Assembly: GCA_958405565.1 (NCBI GenBank)
Contig: CATYEN010000036.1
Span: forward strand, 1 to 23,568
Reading direction: 5' to 3'
Length of the DNA stretch: 23,568 bases
Source of the DNA: an uncultured Collinsella sp.
GTDB taxonomy: Bacteria; Actinomycetota; Coriobacteriia; Coriobacteriales; Coriobacteriaceae
Every line of letters begins with the position of its first letter. The stretch's first letter is position 1. The notes below the pieces were generated by a model. It made no database searches and was not told where the DNA came from. It saw only the letters and a program-made list of their open reading frames with translations. A program made the translations under genes and the position numbers. This document shows, in pieces, positions 15,194-23,520 of this stretch.

Positions 15194-15224
15194 ATGCGGC
15201 AAAGGGACTGTCCCTTTGCCGCAT
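15194..15224. repeat. Perfect 31-bp palindrome after the nitroreductase gene
   Basis: atgcggcaaagggac (15194-15208) is followed by one base and its exact reverse complement (15210-15224). It begins 3 bp past the nitroreductase stop on the minus strand. No T run follows. The aaagggac-gtcccttt core matches the REP-like element at 12700-12738. It could serve as the gene's 3' hairpin or be a dispersed repeat. Confidence 0.7.
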
Positions 15225-15227
15225 CCG

Positions 15228-16103
15228 TCATTTTCCGAGCCAGTTTTTGAACCACCACTCCATGGAACGGCTCATCTCGGCCATAAAGGGGCTCGTGTGC
15301 TTGCGGGTGTAGATATCCACCACGCGCTCGCCCACCTCGCGGGCATGTGGACGGAACATCGCGTCCATCTCGGCCACCTGTGCATCCATAGTCGCGGTAT
15401 CGGCGCGGCGATAGCGCTCCTCGTGCACCAGGTTCACCACGGGATGTGCGATTGCCGGGCGCTCCTTGCGGGGCGTGCCGATGATGAGCATCGATAGCGG
15501 CATGGTATAGGGCGGCAGATCGAGCAGCTCGGCAACTTCCTCGGCGTTCTCCACGATGTCGCCAATGTAGCAGCTCCCCAGGCCCAGGGCCTCGGCGGCA
15601 ACCACGGCGTTTTGCGCAGCGATCACGGCATCCTGGGCCGCGATGGCAAAGTCGCCCAAACCCGGCGCGCGGCGGGACGCCTTGCCCGTGCGCTCGACAA
15701 ACTCGGGCTCAAAGCAGCCCACGTGCTCAAACAGATCGATCCACTTGGCATAGTCGACCACAAATATAAGTGCCCAGGGCGCCTTGGCGATCATGGGCTG
15801 GTGATCGCACAGGTCGGCCAGACGATCGAGCGTAGCCTGCTCGCGAATGCTCACGATGGAATACATCATCATGGCGCCCGCCGACGGCGCGCGACTCGCC
15901 GCATGCAAGATCGCCGCCCGCTGCTCGTCGGTCACCGCCACGGGATGGTCATCGTCATCGCGCGCAAAGGCACGCGTAGAGGAACGGTGCTCCAAGATGT
16001 CCAGCACTGCGTTGCCCGTAGTCTCGACCGGATAGCCGCCCGCGTCCACGCCCACAGCTCCGCCGCAGTACTCGGCGCCCGTCATACAAACCTGCTCGCC
16101 CAT
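15228..16103 (-). CDS. Nitroreductase-family FMN oxidoreductase
   Basis: A 291-aa cytoplasmic flavoprotein of the nitroreductase/FRase I superfamily, which uses NAD(P)H to reduce nitro compounds, quinones or flavins. Seen: the FMN phosphate-binding start ILEHRSSTRAF (residues ~36-46), AASRAPSAGAMMMYSIVSI, AAQNAVVAAEALGLGSCYIG, and LPPYTMPLSMLIIGTPRKE near the second FMN site. The order fits the NfsA-like branch. The C-terminal ~70 residues form an extended helical tail ending in MEWWFKNWLGK. The start at 16103 has GAGGA 7 bases upstream. The gene stands alone: palindrome 15194-15224 follows it, and it is divergent from the LtaS-like gene across 213 bp with no clear promoter consensus. The substrate cannot be predicted. 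Confidence 0.88.
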   Translation of the reverse strand: MGEQVCMTGAEYCGGAVGVDAGGYPVETTGNAVLDILEHRSSTRAFARDDDDHPVAVTDEQRAAILHAASRAPSAGAMMMYSIVSIREQATLDRLADLCDHQPMIAKAPWALIFVVDYAKWIDLFEHVGCFEPEFVERTGKASRRAPGLGDFAIAAQDAVIAAQNAVVAAEALGLGSCYIGDIVENAEEVAELLDLPPYTMPLSMLIIGTPRKERPAIAHPVVNLVHEERYRRADTATMDAQVAEMDAMFRPHAREVGERVVDIYTRKHTSPFMAEMSRSMEWWFKNWLGK

Positions 16104-16316
16104 AGCTCTATCCTCGCTAATTCTTTAAGAAGCCTTTACGTTTCCGTGTAATTCCCGTCCATTATCGCGCAGGTCGCCACTACATTGCGCCACACCGCCA
16201 CACGCGCGCGTTAATATGGCTGGTTGTTGTGCGCAGCCACCAATTGCAGCGCATATCTTGGTAACAATCGGGTAAACCCCCGCTTTCGTAGGTTTTAGTT
16301 TGTGAGGAGTCTCAGC

Positions 16317-18617
16317 ATGTTCGCAGCCGCCATCTCGCTCGTCGGTCTTGCGGCGACCGTCTACCTTGTCTTGCGCGAGGCCAAGGCCATTCGCGCTCAG
16401 TCGGGCACCGTCGCCAAAAGCTCTCTTGGGTGGAGCGTCGCCTTCGGCCTGTTCCAGCTCTTTTTGACCATTTGGGGCGCCATTGGCCTCGTCGCCCAAA
16501 ACGAGCCGCTCGCCTTTGTGATGCTCATCCTGACCAACGCCATCCTCACCGGCTGCGCTTGGGCCAGCATCGCCCGCGACCGCATCGCCCCGCGCGTCTT
16601 TGCGTTCGCCGCGCCCGACACCCCCGCCCCCACCGGCAAGCTCGCCCGCCTGCGCGGCGCCTTTGTGGGCAAACCGCTCGTCGCCGCCGTCTTGTGCCTG
16701 TTGCTCGCCGGCGTCTTTGCGCTGCTGGGCATGGAAGTCTCGTCCAACCACGACTTTACCTGGGTCTACCCCCTGTGCATCCTGCTCGAGTGGGCCATCA
16801 TCACCACGCTCATGGTCGGCTTGTTCTTCCTATTCCAGCGCCACGGCGCAGCTCCCGCCGTCCTGGCCTTTGCCCTCTTTGTCCTGGGCATTGCCGAGTT
16901 CTTCGTCATCACGTTTAAATCCATGCCCATCCAGCCGGGCGACCTTTCGGCCATCTCCACCGCCGCCGCAGTCGCCGGCACCGGCTACACCTTCTCGATC
17001 TCGCTGTTCTGCGTGCTATCCATGGGCTTTACCGCCATCGCCATGCTGCTGTGCGAGTACGCCGGCCTGGTCGCGCCGCACCGTCAGAAGGGCGCCGCCA
17101 ACGCCAAGCACATGCTGCTCACCAACCTGCTCGTGGCGGTGCTGTGCCTGGGCGGCGTGACCGCGCATGTCACGCTCATCGACTACTACAACACCCTCGG
17201 CATCACCGTCTACACCTGGCGCCCGCTGGAGAGCTACTGGCGCGAGGGCTATCTGCCTGCCTTTATTAGCGCGGCGCAGTCCATCAAGCCGCCCAAACCC
17301 GCCGACTATTCTGTCGATGACGCCAAGGCCACGCTCAAAAAGTACGCCAAGGCCTACGACAAGTCCGACGCCGCCAAGAGTGACGAGCGCACCGCCGCAA
17401 AGGAGCAATTCGACAGCGAGAAGCCCACGGTCATCGCCATCATGAACGAGACCTTCTCGGACCTATCCATCTACCAGAACATGCGCGCCGGCTACGAAGG
17501 CCCACAGTACTTTAAGAGCCTGTCCAACTGCCTCAGCCGCGGCAAGCTCTACGTGAGCGCCTACGGCGGCGGCACGGCCAATACCGAGTTTGAGTTTATG
17601 ACCGGCAACTCCATGGCCAACCTGGGCTCGGGCGTGTACCCCTACACCATCTACGACATGGAAACGACCGGGAACCTGGCAGAGCAGTTCAAATCGCTCG
17701 GCTATTCCACCACGGCCATGCACCCCAACCACGCGACCAACTGGAACCGCGAGAACGTCTACAAGGACTTTGGCTTTGACCAGTTCCTGTCCATCAACGA
17801 CTTCCAGGGCGCCGATACCCTGCGCGGCATGGTGACCGACCAGGCGACCTACGACAAGATTCTTGAGCTGCTCGACCAGAACGCCGATCCGCAGTTTATC
17901 TTCGACGTGACCATGCAGAACCACTCGGGCTACGACACGGGCCTGCTGCCGGTCGACAAGCAGATGCACCTGAACATCGACACGACCGACCTGGACGCCA
18001 AGACCGTCGAGGACGGCACGCTCTCCGATGTCGACGAGTATGTCTCGTGCATCGAGCAGTCCGACCAGGCGCTGCGCTACTTCCTCAACGCCTTGAGCAA
18101 GCTCGACCGCAAGGTGGTCGTGGTGTTCTGGGGCGACCATCAGCCGTTCTTCCCGTCCAAGTTCAACGACAAGTGGTTTACCGGCGAGGATGATGCCACG
18201 CACCAGGAACGTCTGTGGCAGACCGACTACATCATCTGGGCTAACTACGACGTTGCCGGTTGCGACCAGACGAGTGAGGTCGACGACCTGTCCACCAACT
18301 ACCTGTCCACCCAGCTCATGCAGCTGATCGGCGCACCGCTGACCGACTACCAGAAAGCGCACATGACGCTGCGCGAGTCGCTGCCCGCCATCAACTCGGT
18401 CGGCTACGAGGACGCCAGTCTGCGCTGGGCGCTCTCCTCCAACGTCACCGGTGACGACGCCGCTGCCGCAGCCGCCACCAAGGCGCGCGAGGATTACGCC
18501 AAGATGCAGTATTACGAGATGTTCCGCGACGGCAAGAACGTCTATACGGAGCACTTCCAGACCGAGGCCAACGAGACCGACCCCAACCTGGCACCGGGCA
18601 CGACCAAGATCAAGTAG
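16317..18617 (+). CDS. LtaS-type phosphoglycerol transferase / sulfatase-fold membrane enzyme
   Basis: A 766-aa protein. About eight hydrophobic segments fill residues 1-285, more than the five of S. aureus LtaS. The rest is an extracellular alkaline-phosphatase/sulfatase-fold domain. Metal and nucleophile residues line up with LtaS: E378 in IMNETFSDL, T420 in YGGGTANTEFEFMTGNS (candidate nucleophile), the substrate-pocket region MHPNHATNWNRENVYKDFGF, TMQNHSGYDTG, and D607-H608 in VVVFWGDHQPFFP. The family transfers glycerol-phosphate or similar groups to wall or membrane glycopolymers. The start at 16317 has AGGAG 7 bases upstream; a GTG at 16302 is less likely. It is transcribed alone and divergently from the nitroreductase. 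The exact polymer is unknown. Confidence 0.9.
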   Translation: MFAAAISLVGLAATVYLVLREAKAIRAQSGTVAKSSLGWSVAFGLFQLFLTIWGAIGLVAQNEPLAFVMLILTNAILTGCAWASIARDRIAPRVFAFAAPDTPAPTGKLARLRGAFVGKPLVAAVLCLLLAGVFALLGMEVSSNHDFTWVYPLCILLEWAIITTLMVGLFFLFQRHGAAPAVLAFALFVLGIAEFFVITFKSMPIQPGDLSAISTAAAVAGTGYTFSISLFCVLSMGFTAIAMLLCEYAGLVAPHRQKGAANAKHMLLTNLLVAVLCLGGVTAHVTLIDYYNTLGITVYTWRPLESYWREGYLPAFISAAQSIKPPKPADYSVDDAKATLKKYAKAYDKSDAAKSDERTAAKEQFDSEKPTVIAIMNETFSDLSIYQNMRAGYEGPQYFKSLSNCLSRGKLYVSAYGGGTANTEFEFMTGNSMANLGSGVYPYTIYDMETTGNLAEQFKSLGYSTTAMHPNHATNWNRENVYKDFGFDQFLSINDFQGADTLRGMVTDQATYDKILELLDQNADPQFIFDVTMQNHSGYDTGLLPVDKQMHLNIDTTDLDAKTVEDGTLSDVDEYVSCIEQSDQALRYFLNALSKLDRKVVVVFWGDHQPFFPSKFNDKWFTGEDDATHQERLWQTDYIIWANYDVAGCDQTSEVDDLSTNYLSTQLMQLIGAPLTDYQKAHMTLRESLPAINSVGYEDASLRWALSSNVTGDDAAAAAATKAREDYAKMQYYEMFRDGKNVYTEHFQTEANETDPNLAPGTTKIK

Positions 18618-18644
18618 CTGCTAGCTGCGGTCTTACAACTGAAA

Positions 18645-18774
18645 CGTCTGTCCAGGCGGAGGCATATAAGGTTCCCTGCTCGGACAGTCCTGCGCAAGAC
18701 GGAGGCCACATTAAGTGGCCTCCTTTGCGTGCGGAACTCGCGATGAACCTTATATGCCTCCGCCTGGACAGACG
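18645..18774. repeat. 130-bp element with perfect 29-bp terminal inverted repeats
   Basis: Bases 18645-18673 are the exact reverse complement of 18746-18774; the arm starts cgtctgtccaggcgg. The stem may be extended outward by acaac/gttgt with a bulge. The 72-bp interior holds a second hairpin at 18701-18723, framed by gttcc/ggaac and cgcaa/ttgcg pairs, so the RNA would be one long branched structure. No coding frame fits. It may be a MITE, a dispersed palindromic repeat or a structured RNA. The inverted repeat is seen directly; the identity is open. Confidence 0.75.
18701..18723 (+). terminator. Nested hairpin, possible terminator of the LtaS-like gene
   Basis: ggaggccac (18701-18709) pairs perfectly with gtggcctcc (18715-18723) around attaa, followed by tttgcg. 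It lies 83 bp after the LtaS-like stop, inside the 130-bp inverted-repeat element. Confidence 0.5.
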
Positions 18775-18870
18775 CCTTGTTGTTGGAGTGCGGCTTGTCA
18801 TGGAGAGTATTCGGAGTGTCTCTGGTTGAATCGGGCTCTTGCCTTGAAGACTCTGATTTCTAATAAAGAG

Positions 18871-18909
18871 AAAACCCGGGTAGCCAAGTTGTTTGGCTAC
18901 CCGGGTTTT
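18871..18909. terminator. Strong bidirectional terminator before the surface protein gene end
   Basis: aaaacccgggtagccaa (18871-18887) pairs perfectly over 17 bp with 18893-18909 around a 5-nt loop. On the plus strand it ends in ttttt. On the minus strand it ends in ttttctcttt. It lies 28 bp beyond the stop of the minus-strand surface protein gene. Confidence 0.85.
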
Positions 18910-18936
18910 TGGGTTGTCGATATGTTCGACTGGCTA

Positions 18937-21900
18937 CTAGTGGGTCTTGCGGCGCTTGATCAGCATGATGAGGGCTATCACTACGAGCGTTGCTCCCGCT
19001 GCTGCTGTGGTGGCGACTAGGGCGAATGTTTGGTCGCCGGTGTTTGCGAGGTTCTTCGCTGTGGTCGTAGTCTTGACCTTGGTGTCGGTCTTAGCTCCGT
19101 TGTCGGACTTGGGCTTGTCCGGGTTCGTCGGGGTCTCAGGAGTCTCGGGGTCCTTTGAGCCTTCGGAGTCGGTGGGGCCGGCAGTGTTTACCAGCGTATG
19201 GTCCAGGAACTTCTTGGCGCCCGCACTTGCCTGTGAGAACAGGCGGCGCGTGCGGATCGGGGTGGCGTTCACCGTTGTGGGCGCCGTCTCCTCGGCCTCG
19301 ATATTCACGAGCGTCGTGCCGGTGTCGAGGCCCACGTCGTTGTATCCCACGTGGCAGTAATACTGCGCACCGTCATCGTCTGCGGTCAGGTCAATCTCGA
19401 GCTTTGAGGCCGTTCCAGCCGCGAGGTTGCCATCGGCACCCACGAGCTTAAACTCTGTCTCGCCGCGGCCCTTGCGGTACCACATATAGGTCGGTGCCAG
19501 CCCTGTTTCGCTATCGTCGGCACCGAGTTGCTTCACATGGCCAATCGCCGAGAGCGTCAGGTGGCTTCCCGCCGTGCGCTCAACCGAAGAGTCGTATCCA
19601 AGATCCGACCCCTCCGCAGCATCCGCCGCAGGTCCGCTCACGGTCATCGTCATGCCATCGGGCATGGTCTTGACCGTGATGATTGCCGAGCGAATACCTG
19701 TTTCGGTCGTGGATCCATTCTTAACGGCGGCGATGGCGAATCGATACTCCGTATTGGGCTGCAGCCCATCCCACTTGAGCGAGGTCTGCGTGTTGTCGGC
19801 AATCTTCCAGCTATTGACGACCGCATCCGCCGCATTGCTCTGCAGCATGCCTACGCCGTAGCTAAAGCCGTCCTTCTTTGCGAGCACGTCGTCCCAGCTA
19901 AAGGTGACACTGGTCGAATCAACGGCGTTTGCCGTAAAGCCCGTCACGGCAGGCGCGTCGGGTACCTGGACATCCTTGACGTCATAGCCCACAATCCAGA
20001 ACTGGTCGGTGTCCTTGGTGCCGAGTTTGTCGCCCGAGTCGGCCTCGAACTTGTCGACATCTACCGCGTTGACGCCCAGGCGCCATACAAAACCGTACTT
20101 GTTCTGCGCGGCCTCAGGCAGGTTGTCGACGGTACCGCCGTATTCGGTCGATTCACTCGAGGACTTGCCGGTAGTGAATCCGGCGTTGGCGCCAAAGCAC
20201 AGGCCGCCAAATAACTCGTGCTTTGCAAGCTTCGCGCCCATGACAACGCTGCCGTTCAGCGTAAAGCCGTACTCAAACTCCTGTTCCTCGCCCTCCTCGA
20301 CTTCGATGGTCTGCTCAATACTCGCTCCCGACTGCGCGACGACGCCGTTAAACCCATCGTGCGTGTAGGCGCGCGTCACGCCAGGCTTGCCCAGACCAAA
20401 GGAATCCCCGACAGGAGTCTCGCCGTTGAGCGTCGTTTGATAGGTTCCGGGCTCTCCCGAGCGGTTGGTCAAAAAGTGGCTGAGCGGCGTCATGTTGTGC
20501 TGCTCGGCAATACGGTCATAGGCCTCGACATTAACGACCGAGGTCTGCGCGCCGAGCGACACGGGCGCCGCCATCACGCCCTTGCCACCAGTTTCCTCAT
20601 TTTCGATCTCGTACTCGTAATAGACCATCGGAATCGTGTAGAGCACGGCCTTGTCGCCTTCGCCGGCATGCGACTCGTAGCTTACGCTGGCGCTGACCGT
20701 ACGCTCGCTCTGGTAGTCATAGCTTCCCTCGGCGGCAAAATCGACCGAAGCATTCACCGCAACCAACGGCGGACCGGTCTGCACCTCGACGGCAACGCCC
20801 AGCTCGGCACCGATAGTGTAGCCCTCGGTTTTCCCCGCTGCCGTTCCCTCGCCGTATGACGTGCCGCCCAACACGAGGTAGCCGTATGCCTGCTCCAGGT
20901 CCTCAACATAGGGCGCATCCTGCAGCACGGCGAGCACGCGCGGGTTGGTATAAACCTTGTAGCGGTCCTTGTACGTAATCTTGACGCTGTCGTTGTCGAC
21001 ATCGGGCAGCGCGAGCGAGATAAACGTGCCGTAGGTAGTGCCGCGACGGTTGCTCTCGCTAATCACCTGCTCCTCGCCGCGGCGCACCTTTCCGTTCTCG
21101 TCGAGCGAAAAATGCGAGGCGGTCATCCAATAGTAGTCATCGTTCTTGCGCAGGTCCTCATCGCGGTGCTTGCCCACCACGGCGATAAAGCTCTCGTTAT
21201 AGCGGTCCGAACCCGAGACGCTGCCCGCCTTGACATCGCTGATCCACACCTGCTCGATACCCTTGTGGTCATGCTTGTTGCTACTGTTGTATTGCTGGCC
21301 GCTCATGCTCATGGTTCCGACCATGGAACCCAAGCCCTGGGCCCCGCTCTGCGCCGTGTTGCAGGCAAAGTCGCGGAACACATCGCCGCCCACGAGCACC
21401 TCGTCGACCGCCGGCTGCTCAGACAGACCGTCAAGGTTGGCAGTGGCAAGGGCAATAGGCGCCAAGGTGCACGGATAGCGCTTATCCTGAGCACTATCCT
21501 TCCATGCGCTGCTGGGCACATGCATCAGTCCATAGGAGGCGAGGAGCCCGTCTCTGTATTCCTTGCAATCGGATAGTTTGAACTCGCCAGACTCCGAGTC
21601 AAAATACGCATAGCGGTACAGCGCGCCGTACAGCCCCTTGCTGCCGTCATAGGCGTCGTAATCAAAAGCACTGCGTTGCCAGTCATAGCCCGCAAGAATA
21701 AGGCCCGTGACGGTTTCACCCGTCTTCTTTCTTCCTTCTTCATCGTAGGCGGCAAACGTGCCGAACGTCGCATTCGCAGCGACCATGGTCTTGCCGTTCG
21801 AGGAGAGGGAGATTGCGCCCGCGTCACCCAGAGCATCGACATGGACGAGTGCACCCTTGGATGCATCCCACGAGAACAGCTCGCAATGCGTCGACTTGGC

Positions 21901-23028
21901 GATATTCTTCTTGCCGTAGGGTGCCGAGACCACGATGGCGAGGTCATCGCAAAAATCGCGGTCGAGGTCTCCGGCAGCCAGCGAAACGACAGGAGCTGAC
22001 TGCAGCTGCGTCCAAGAGTCGTTCCCGCCCTCGTTGTGCGTGGTGTAGTCCGCGGCGTTACCGGCGTCGATTTTGACGACACTCTGCCTCCAGTTGCCGC
22101 CCTCCAGGTCGTACATATCGACTACAGCCTTACGCACGCCGCTCTCGTCGACATAGCAGCCCGCATAGACAAAAAGCTCGTCCACGCCGTCACCATCGAC
22201 ATCGCCCGCCTCGACATCAAAGACGGCGTCGTGCTCTTGCAGGTAGCCGGCGTTCAGATACTTAAAACGGCCTTCGTACATCATATTAGTGTTGACCGTC
22301 ACCGGCAGGTGTGTGTCGAGAGTGCGCGTACGCCCGTTGCTAAACGAGTAGAGGACCAGCTCAACCTTTCCGGCGTATGACTTGCCGTCAATCGTCGTGG
22401 AGGAACTGTCGCCGTAGGCACGGAGCTCGGCAACGCGGCTCTTTTTGCCCGTGCTGGCGTCGCTGCAGAACTCAACACTCGTGGCGTGAATGCCCGAGAA
22501 ACCGTTGTTGTCGTTGGCGAGTACTGTTGAGGACTCATTGTTGCTTAGGTACGACCAGGTGCCGCCACCGTAGTCGCTATGCTTGTAGAGATCGCTGTTC
22601 GTATCGAAGTTGTTGACGTTTTGCCAGAACTTTGCGGCGCCCCACACACTTCCATAGCCATCGGTGAGTTTGCTGCTGCCGCCAATGTCACCGCGCTCGA
22701 CGTTCTCGAGCTTGTCGCGCAGAGTGTAGCGATTGCCATGGCTACCGTTAGCTGCCATATAGACCTCGCTGCGCGTGGCAAACGTCGTGGGGGTATCAGT
22801 GGAATAGGGGCCAACGGTATCGGCCGGAATGTCCTCGCTCGTGCCCAGACCCAGGGCTTGATAATCCTGCTCGGTCATATCGGTGATTGCGGGCGCGTCT
22901 GCCGCCTGGGCAACCTGGGGCGTGGCCGTGAAGCAGGCGACGCTCGTGGCGATCAACGCAGCAAGCGCCGCCGTCCCAACAAGCGGGATTTTCGACAGCC
23001 TACGGATACGGGGGTGTGGAACGTACAT
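18937..23028 (-). CDS. Large LAXTG-anchored surface protein with FG-GAP, Fn3 and Ig-like domains
   Basis: A 1363-aa exported protein. The signal peptide has a basic start (RIRRLSK), a hydrophobic core (LVGTAALAALIATSVACF) and probable cleavage after AQA near residue 42. Calcium-type FG-GAP/VCBS-like loops appear at about 270-290 (AGDVDGDGVDELFVYAG), 350-370 (AAGDLDRDFCDDLAIVV), 526-548 and 670-690, which suggests a beta-propeller. Residues about 720-1010 are beta-rich and of unknown fold. An Fn3 domain spans about 1024-1121 (STSVTFSWDDV, LQPNTEYRFAIAAV). An Ig-like domain spans about 1126-1240 (YMWYRKGRGETEFKLV, DDGAQYYCHVGYNDVG). A Pro/Lys/Thr-rich spacer leads to the sorting signal LANTG (1327-1331), a hydrophobic segment and a KRRKTH tail. 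The start is at 23028 because GCGAGG lies 6 bases upstream; the in-frame ATG at 23064 has none. Adhesion or glycan binding is plausible but not shown. Confidence 0.88.
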   Translation of the reverse strand: MYVPHPRIRRLSKIPLVGTAALAALIATSVACFTATPQVAQAADAPAITDMTEQDYQALGLGTSEDIPADTVGPYSTDTPTTFATRSEVYMAANGSHGNRYTLRDKLENVERGDIGGSSKLTDGYGSVWGAAKFWQNVNNFDTNSDLYKHSDYGGGTWSYLSNNESSTVLANDNNGFSGIHATSVEFCSDASTGKKSRVAELRAYGDSSSTTIDGKSYAGKVELVLYSFSNGRTRTLDTHLPVTVNTNMMYEGRFKYLNAGYLQEHDAVFDVEAGDVDGDGVDELFVYAGCYVDESGVRKAVVDMYDLEGGNWRQSVVKIDAGNAADYTTHNEGGNDSWTQLQSAPVVSLAAGDLDRDFCDDLAIVVSAPYGKKNIAKSTHCELFSWDASKGALVHVDALGDAGAISLSSNGKTMVAANATFGTFAAYDEEGRKKTGETVTGLILAGYDWQRSAFDYDAYDGSKGLYGALYRYAYFDSESGEFKLSDCKEYRDGLLASYGLMHVPSSAWKDSAQDKRYPCTLAPIALATANLDGLSEQPAVDEVLVGGDVFRDFACNTAQSGAQGLGSMVGTMSMSGQQYNSSNKHDHKGIEQVWISDVKAGSVSGSDRYNESFIAVVGKHRDEDLRKNDDYYWMTASHFSLDENGKVRRGEEQVISESNRRGTTYGTFISLALPDVDNDSVKITYKDRYKVYTNPRVLAVLQDAPYVEDLEQAYGYLVLGGTSYGEGTAAGKTEGYTIGAELGVAVEVQTGPPLVAVNASVDFAAEGSYDYQSERTVSASVSYESHAGEGDKAVLYTIPMVYYEYEIENEETGGKGVMAAPVSLGAQTSVVNVEAYDRIAEQHNMTPLSHFLTNRSGEPGTYQTTLNGETPVGDSFGLGKPGVTRAYTHDGFNGVVAQSGASIEQTIEVEEGEEQEFEYGFTLNGSVVMGAKLAKHELFGGLCFGANAGFTTGKSSSESTEYGGTVDNLPEAAQNKYGFVWRLGVNAVDVDKFEADSGDKLGTKDTDQFWIVGYDVKDVQVPDAPAVTGFTANAVDSTSVTFSWDDVLAKKDGFSYGVGMLQSNAADAVVNSWKIADNTQTSLKWDGLQPNTEYRFAIAAVKNGSTTETGIRSAIITVKTMPDGMTMTVSGPAADAAEGSDLGYDSSVERTAGSHLTLSAIGHVKQLGADDSETGLAPTYMWYRKGRGETEFKLVGADGNLAAGTASKLEIDLTADDDGAQYYCHVGYNDVGLDTGTTLVNIEAEETAPTTVNATPIRTRRLFSQASAGAKKFLDHTLVNTAGPTDSEGSKDPETPETPTNPDKPKSDNGAKTDTKVKTTTTAKNLANTGDQTFALVATTAAAGATLVVIALIMLIKRRKTH

Positions 23029-23097
23029 GAGGGACCTCGCTTTACTCGAGTGGAGTGGACTCATTTTTGCAAATGATACGTCCGATGCCCGATATCA

Positions 23098-23132
23098 CGT
23101 GTCTCATTTTCGCCAACGGCGTGTCTCATTTT
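23098..23132. repeat. Direct repeat in the surface protein upstream region
   Basis: The 13-mer cgtgtctcatttt occurs at 23098-23110 and again at 23120-23132, 22 bp apart (two helical turns). A shorter relative, gactcattttt, is at 23058-23068. The repeats lie 70-105 bp upstream of the surface protein start codon and may be regulator-binding boxes; no -35/-10 pair is clear around them. Confidence 0.5.
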
Positions 23133-23151
23133 TGAGAATCCGAGATGCCGC

Positions 23152-23506
23152 GGAAATCTTATCCCAGCTCAAAGGCCATTTCTGGGATGTATTTTCCGTC
23201 GAGTGCCTCATCGGGAAACTGCATCCCATTTCAAGCGTCGATTCTGGGACGCACTTTCCCCTTAGACCCTCAACCGGAAACCACATCCCACTTTGAGCGC
23301 AAATTCCAGGATGCATTTTCCGCTTGAGCCTCATTGGGAAACGGCGTCCCACTTTGAGGGCTGATTGTGGGATGCATTTTCCGGTTTTGCTCTCATTGGG
23401 AAAATGCATCCCGTTTCTTGACCGAATAATGGGACGCAATTTCCCGTTGGAACGCTTTTGGGAAAGTGCGTCCCACTTCGAACGCCCAGAGTGGGACGCA
23501 CTTTCC
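23152..23506. repeat. Six tandem palindromic units of about 62 bp
   Basis: Units begin with ggaaa at 23152, 23214, 23276, 23337, 23399 and 23461, so the period is 62, 62, 61, 62, 62. Each unit is an inverted repeat of the type ggaaa-tgc-tccca, then a 12-18-nt loop, then tgggatgca-tttcc. In the last unit the 17-bp arms (23461-23477 and 23490-23506) match perfectly; earlier units carry 1-4 mismatches. Loops and the ~14-bp spacers between units vary. The stretch is not coding and is not a CRISPR array. Its function is unknown. Confidence 0.85.
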
Positions 23507-23520
23507 GCAAAGCACGGGAC

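Noticed and set aside
22920..22950. Lipoprotein signal (cysteine in TSVAC) in the surface protein
   Set aside because: The residue three before the cysteine is Ser, not Leu/Val/Ile, and an AQA cleavage site follows. The C-terminal LAXTG signal explains anchoring.
23029..23064. Upstream ATG (23064) as start of the surface protein
   Set aside because: There is no ribosome binding site before it, whereas the ATG at 23028 has GCGAGG and gives a normal signal peptide.
23152..23506. CRISPR array
   Set aside because: The repeated parts are degenerate and palindromic over about 46 bp, the variable parts are only 12-18 nt, and no cas gene is near.
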